38,134 nt of DNA from an uncultured bacterium (GTDB lineage: Bacteria > Patescibacteriota > Minisyncoccia > Phycocordibacterales > PALSA-1337), in the NCBI GenBank assembly GCA_903902315.1, contig CAIUUK010000043.1:1-38134 (forward strand), written 5' to 3'. The notes beneath the pieces are model-generated. The model was given only the letters and a program-made list of their open reading frames with translations. It made no database searches and was not told the DNA's origin. Below are positions 36,241-38,134 of the stretch, piece by piece. The number at the start of each line of letters is the position of its first letter. The first letter of the stretch is position 1. Made by a program: the position numbers and the translations under genes.

Positions 36241-37998
36241 ATGTCAATCAAGAAATTTATTTCTACTTACAAAGTGTGGACTGGTGTCATAATTGTCGCC
36301 ATAATTTTTGGTGGTTATGAAATATACAGTCTAACTCACAATTCTGTAGGTACACCACAATACACCGTAGCTCGTGCTCGAATAGGAAGCATCATTCAAA
36401 CCGTAACTGGTACTGGACAAGTTTCTGCATCAAATCAACTAGATCTTACGAGTCAGGTTTCTGGAATGATTAAATCTATAGATGTTAAAGTCGGTCAACA
36501 AGTTAATTCTGGCGACCTCATAGCAACTATTGATGCAACAAATGCTCTAAATAGTTTAAACAATGCAAAACTTTCTCTTGCCAAATTAACTGAATCAGCA
36601 AAACCAGGAGACATTTCAAATGCTCAAAATAGTGTTGTTCAATCATATGATTCCGCTTTCAATTCAGTTTCTTCAGCATTTACAGATTTACCGAATGTTA
36701 TTTCAGGAATGAAGGACTTACTTTATGGACAAACAGGATTCTTGAGTGACCAGCGTTCTACATATTTGTCATCTACTGCTCGCACAGACCGCGATCAAGC
36801 TGGCCTTAGTTATGATCAAGTGGTGGCGCAATACAATACAGTTATAAATGAATACAGAAACACAACCAGAACCAGCGCCACAAGCAGTATAAACACTCTT
36901 GTTTACGACTCATATAACATGGTGAAGAACATGGCTGATGCTTTAAAAAATACACAAAATACCCTAACCTTCATCTCCACAACTCAACCTGATTACAATG
37001 TAAAAGACGCAACGGCTGCAGAAGCAAATGTTAATTCATGGTCAAGTCAAATCAATTCAGACCTTGCATCGATCGTTTCTTCACAAAATAGTATTCAGAG
37101 CACATCAAACACGCTCAACAATCTCATTATTGGTACTGACCCACTCGATGTTCAATCTGCTCAATTATCCTTACAACAAGCCGAACAAACTTACTCTAAT
37201 TATTTTATCCGGGCACCATTTGATGGCATAATTGGTCGTATTCCTGTAAATGTATACGGCCAAGCAAGTGGTTCAACTGTGATAGCAACAATTATCGGTA
37301 ATCAGAAAATTGCAACACTTTCTCTGAATGAGGTCGATGCTGCAACTGTTAAGACTGGCGATCCTGTAACTCTAACTTTTGATGCTATAAACAATTTCAC
37401 GGCTACAGGAACTGTTTCTGAAGTTGACTTGGTCGGTACTGTTAGTTCTGGTGTTGTAACATATGCAGTGAAAGTCACTATAAGCACAAATGATGCGCAG
37501 ATAAATCCAGGCATGAGCGTAAACGCCATCATCACGACACAAGAAATAGATAATGTTCTAGTTGTTCCTTCAGCTGCAGTAAAAACTCAAGGTAAACAAA
37601 GCTACGTTCAGGTGATCGATCCAACTATTGTCACCCAATATATTTCAACTTTGGCATCCGCTAATGGAGCAATCACAGGCTCATCAACCAGACAAGCTTC
37701 GACTACACGCCAACTCGGTGGTAATCAATTTGCTTCATCAACGTATCGTGGCCAAGGACGCATAGCTAATCTAACTATCAGCTCTGATGTCATTCCTACG
37801 AGTCATACAGTAACTATCGGATCAACTGACAGCACAAACACTGAGATCCAAAGCGGTCTAACTGCCGGAGAATGGGTTGTTACAAAGACCACAACTGCTT
37901 CAGCTACTACCGCAAAAACGACGACGGCTCCAAGCCTTTTGAGTAGCATTGGCGCTGGCGGACGAGGCGGAGGCGGTGGCATACGTCCAGGCAACTAA
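36241..37998 (+). CDS. HlyD/MacA-like periplasmic adaptor subunit of an ABC/RND efflux system
   Basis: GTGQVSASNQLDLTSQVSGMIKSIDVKVGQQVNSGDLIATID; NYFIRAPFDGIIGRI; Gly-rich C-term. Confidence 0.88.
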   Translation: MSIKKFISTYKVWTGVIIVAIIFGGYEIYSLTHNSVGTPQYTVARARIGSIIQTVTGTGQVSASNQLDLTSQVSGMIKSIDVKVGQQVNSGDLIATIDATNALNSLNNAKLSLAKLTESAKPGDISNAQNSVVQSYDSAFNSVSSAFTDLPNVISGMKDLLYGQTGFLSDQRSTYLSSTARTDRDQAGLSYDQVVAQYNTVINEYRNTTRTSATSSINTLVYDSYNMVKNMADALKNTQNTLTFISTTQPDYNVKDATAAEANVNSWSSQINSDLASIVSSQNSIQSTSNTLNNLIIGTDPLDVQSAQLSLQQAEQTYSNYFIRAPFDGIIGRIPVNVYGQASGSTVIATIIGNQKIATLSLNEVDAATVKTGDPVTLTFDAINNFTATGTVSEVDLVGTVSSGVVTYAVKVTISTNDAQINPGMSVNAIITTQEIDNVLVVPSAAVKTQGKQSYVQVIDPTIVTQYISTLASANGAITGSSTRQASTTRQLGGNQFASSTYRGQGRIANLTISSDVIPTSHTVTIGSTDSTNTEIQSGLTAGEWVVTKTTTASATTAKTTTAPSLLSSIGAGGRGGGGGIRPGN

Positions 37999-38004
37999 AC
38001 GTTT

Positions 38005-38134
38005 ATGATTGAAATAAAAAACATTACCAAAACCTATGTGAACGGAGACAATGAAACACACGCTCTTCGTGGTGCTTCATTCACGATTAACGATGGCGAA
38101 TTCGTCGCTATCATGGGACCTTCTGGATCAGGCA
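38005..38134 (+). CDS. ABC transporter ATP-binding protein (MacB/LolD-like), truncated by window end
   Basis: [43 protein letters not shown]; Walker A. Confidence 0.88.
   Translation, partial: MIEIKNITKTYVNGDNETHALRGASFTINDGEFVAIMGPSGSG

Overview
AT-rich bacterial chromosomal window, densely packed, with a gene complement suggesting a Candidate Phyla Radiation (Patescibacteria/Parcubacteria-like) genome. This taxonomic call is inference from gene content: B12-dependent RNR, VirB4/TraC-like ATPase, LamG pseudopilins, Pro-rich winged-helix protein, many tiny ORFs. Recognisable genes: class II RNR, DUF192, a very short pyruvate kinase, D-2-hydroxyacid dehydrogenase, Nudix, T4SS-like ATPase, CsaA-like protein, peptidase E-like protein, amidase, tRNA-Ser(GGA), a RelE/RHH toxin-antitoxin pair, sedolisin, secG, SBP_bac_5, RNase J, lytic transglycosylase, L25, class II aldolase, PfkB kinase, tgt, LOG, RRM protein, gatB, PD-(D/E)XK nuclease, cyclophilin, DHH phosphoesterase, msrB/msrA, ECF sigma factor and a MacA/MacB-like efflux operon. 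No CRISPR array, rRNA or transposase was found. Most interesting signals beyond the gene list: (1) an isolated promoter-to-terminator unit at 8857-9065, either a structured ncRNA or a leaderless 39-aa microORF; (2) heptanucleotide tandem repeats inside tgt and on both sides of the LOG gene; (3) a dispersed ~20-bp palindrome, one copy inside gatB; (4) a pyruvate kinase without its B and C domains; (5) divergent fba/pfkB start codons 17 bp apart with overlapping -10 elements, part of a wider leaderless pattern; (6) several sub-60-aa genes or remnants missing from the ORF track; (7) a tRNA-Ser-adjacent patch with att-like duplications, a TA module, 22-bp repeats and a sedolisin.
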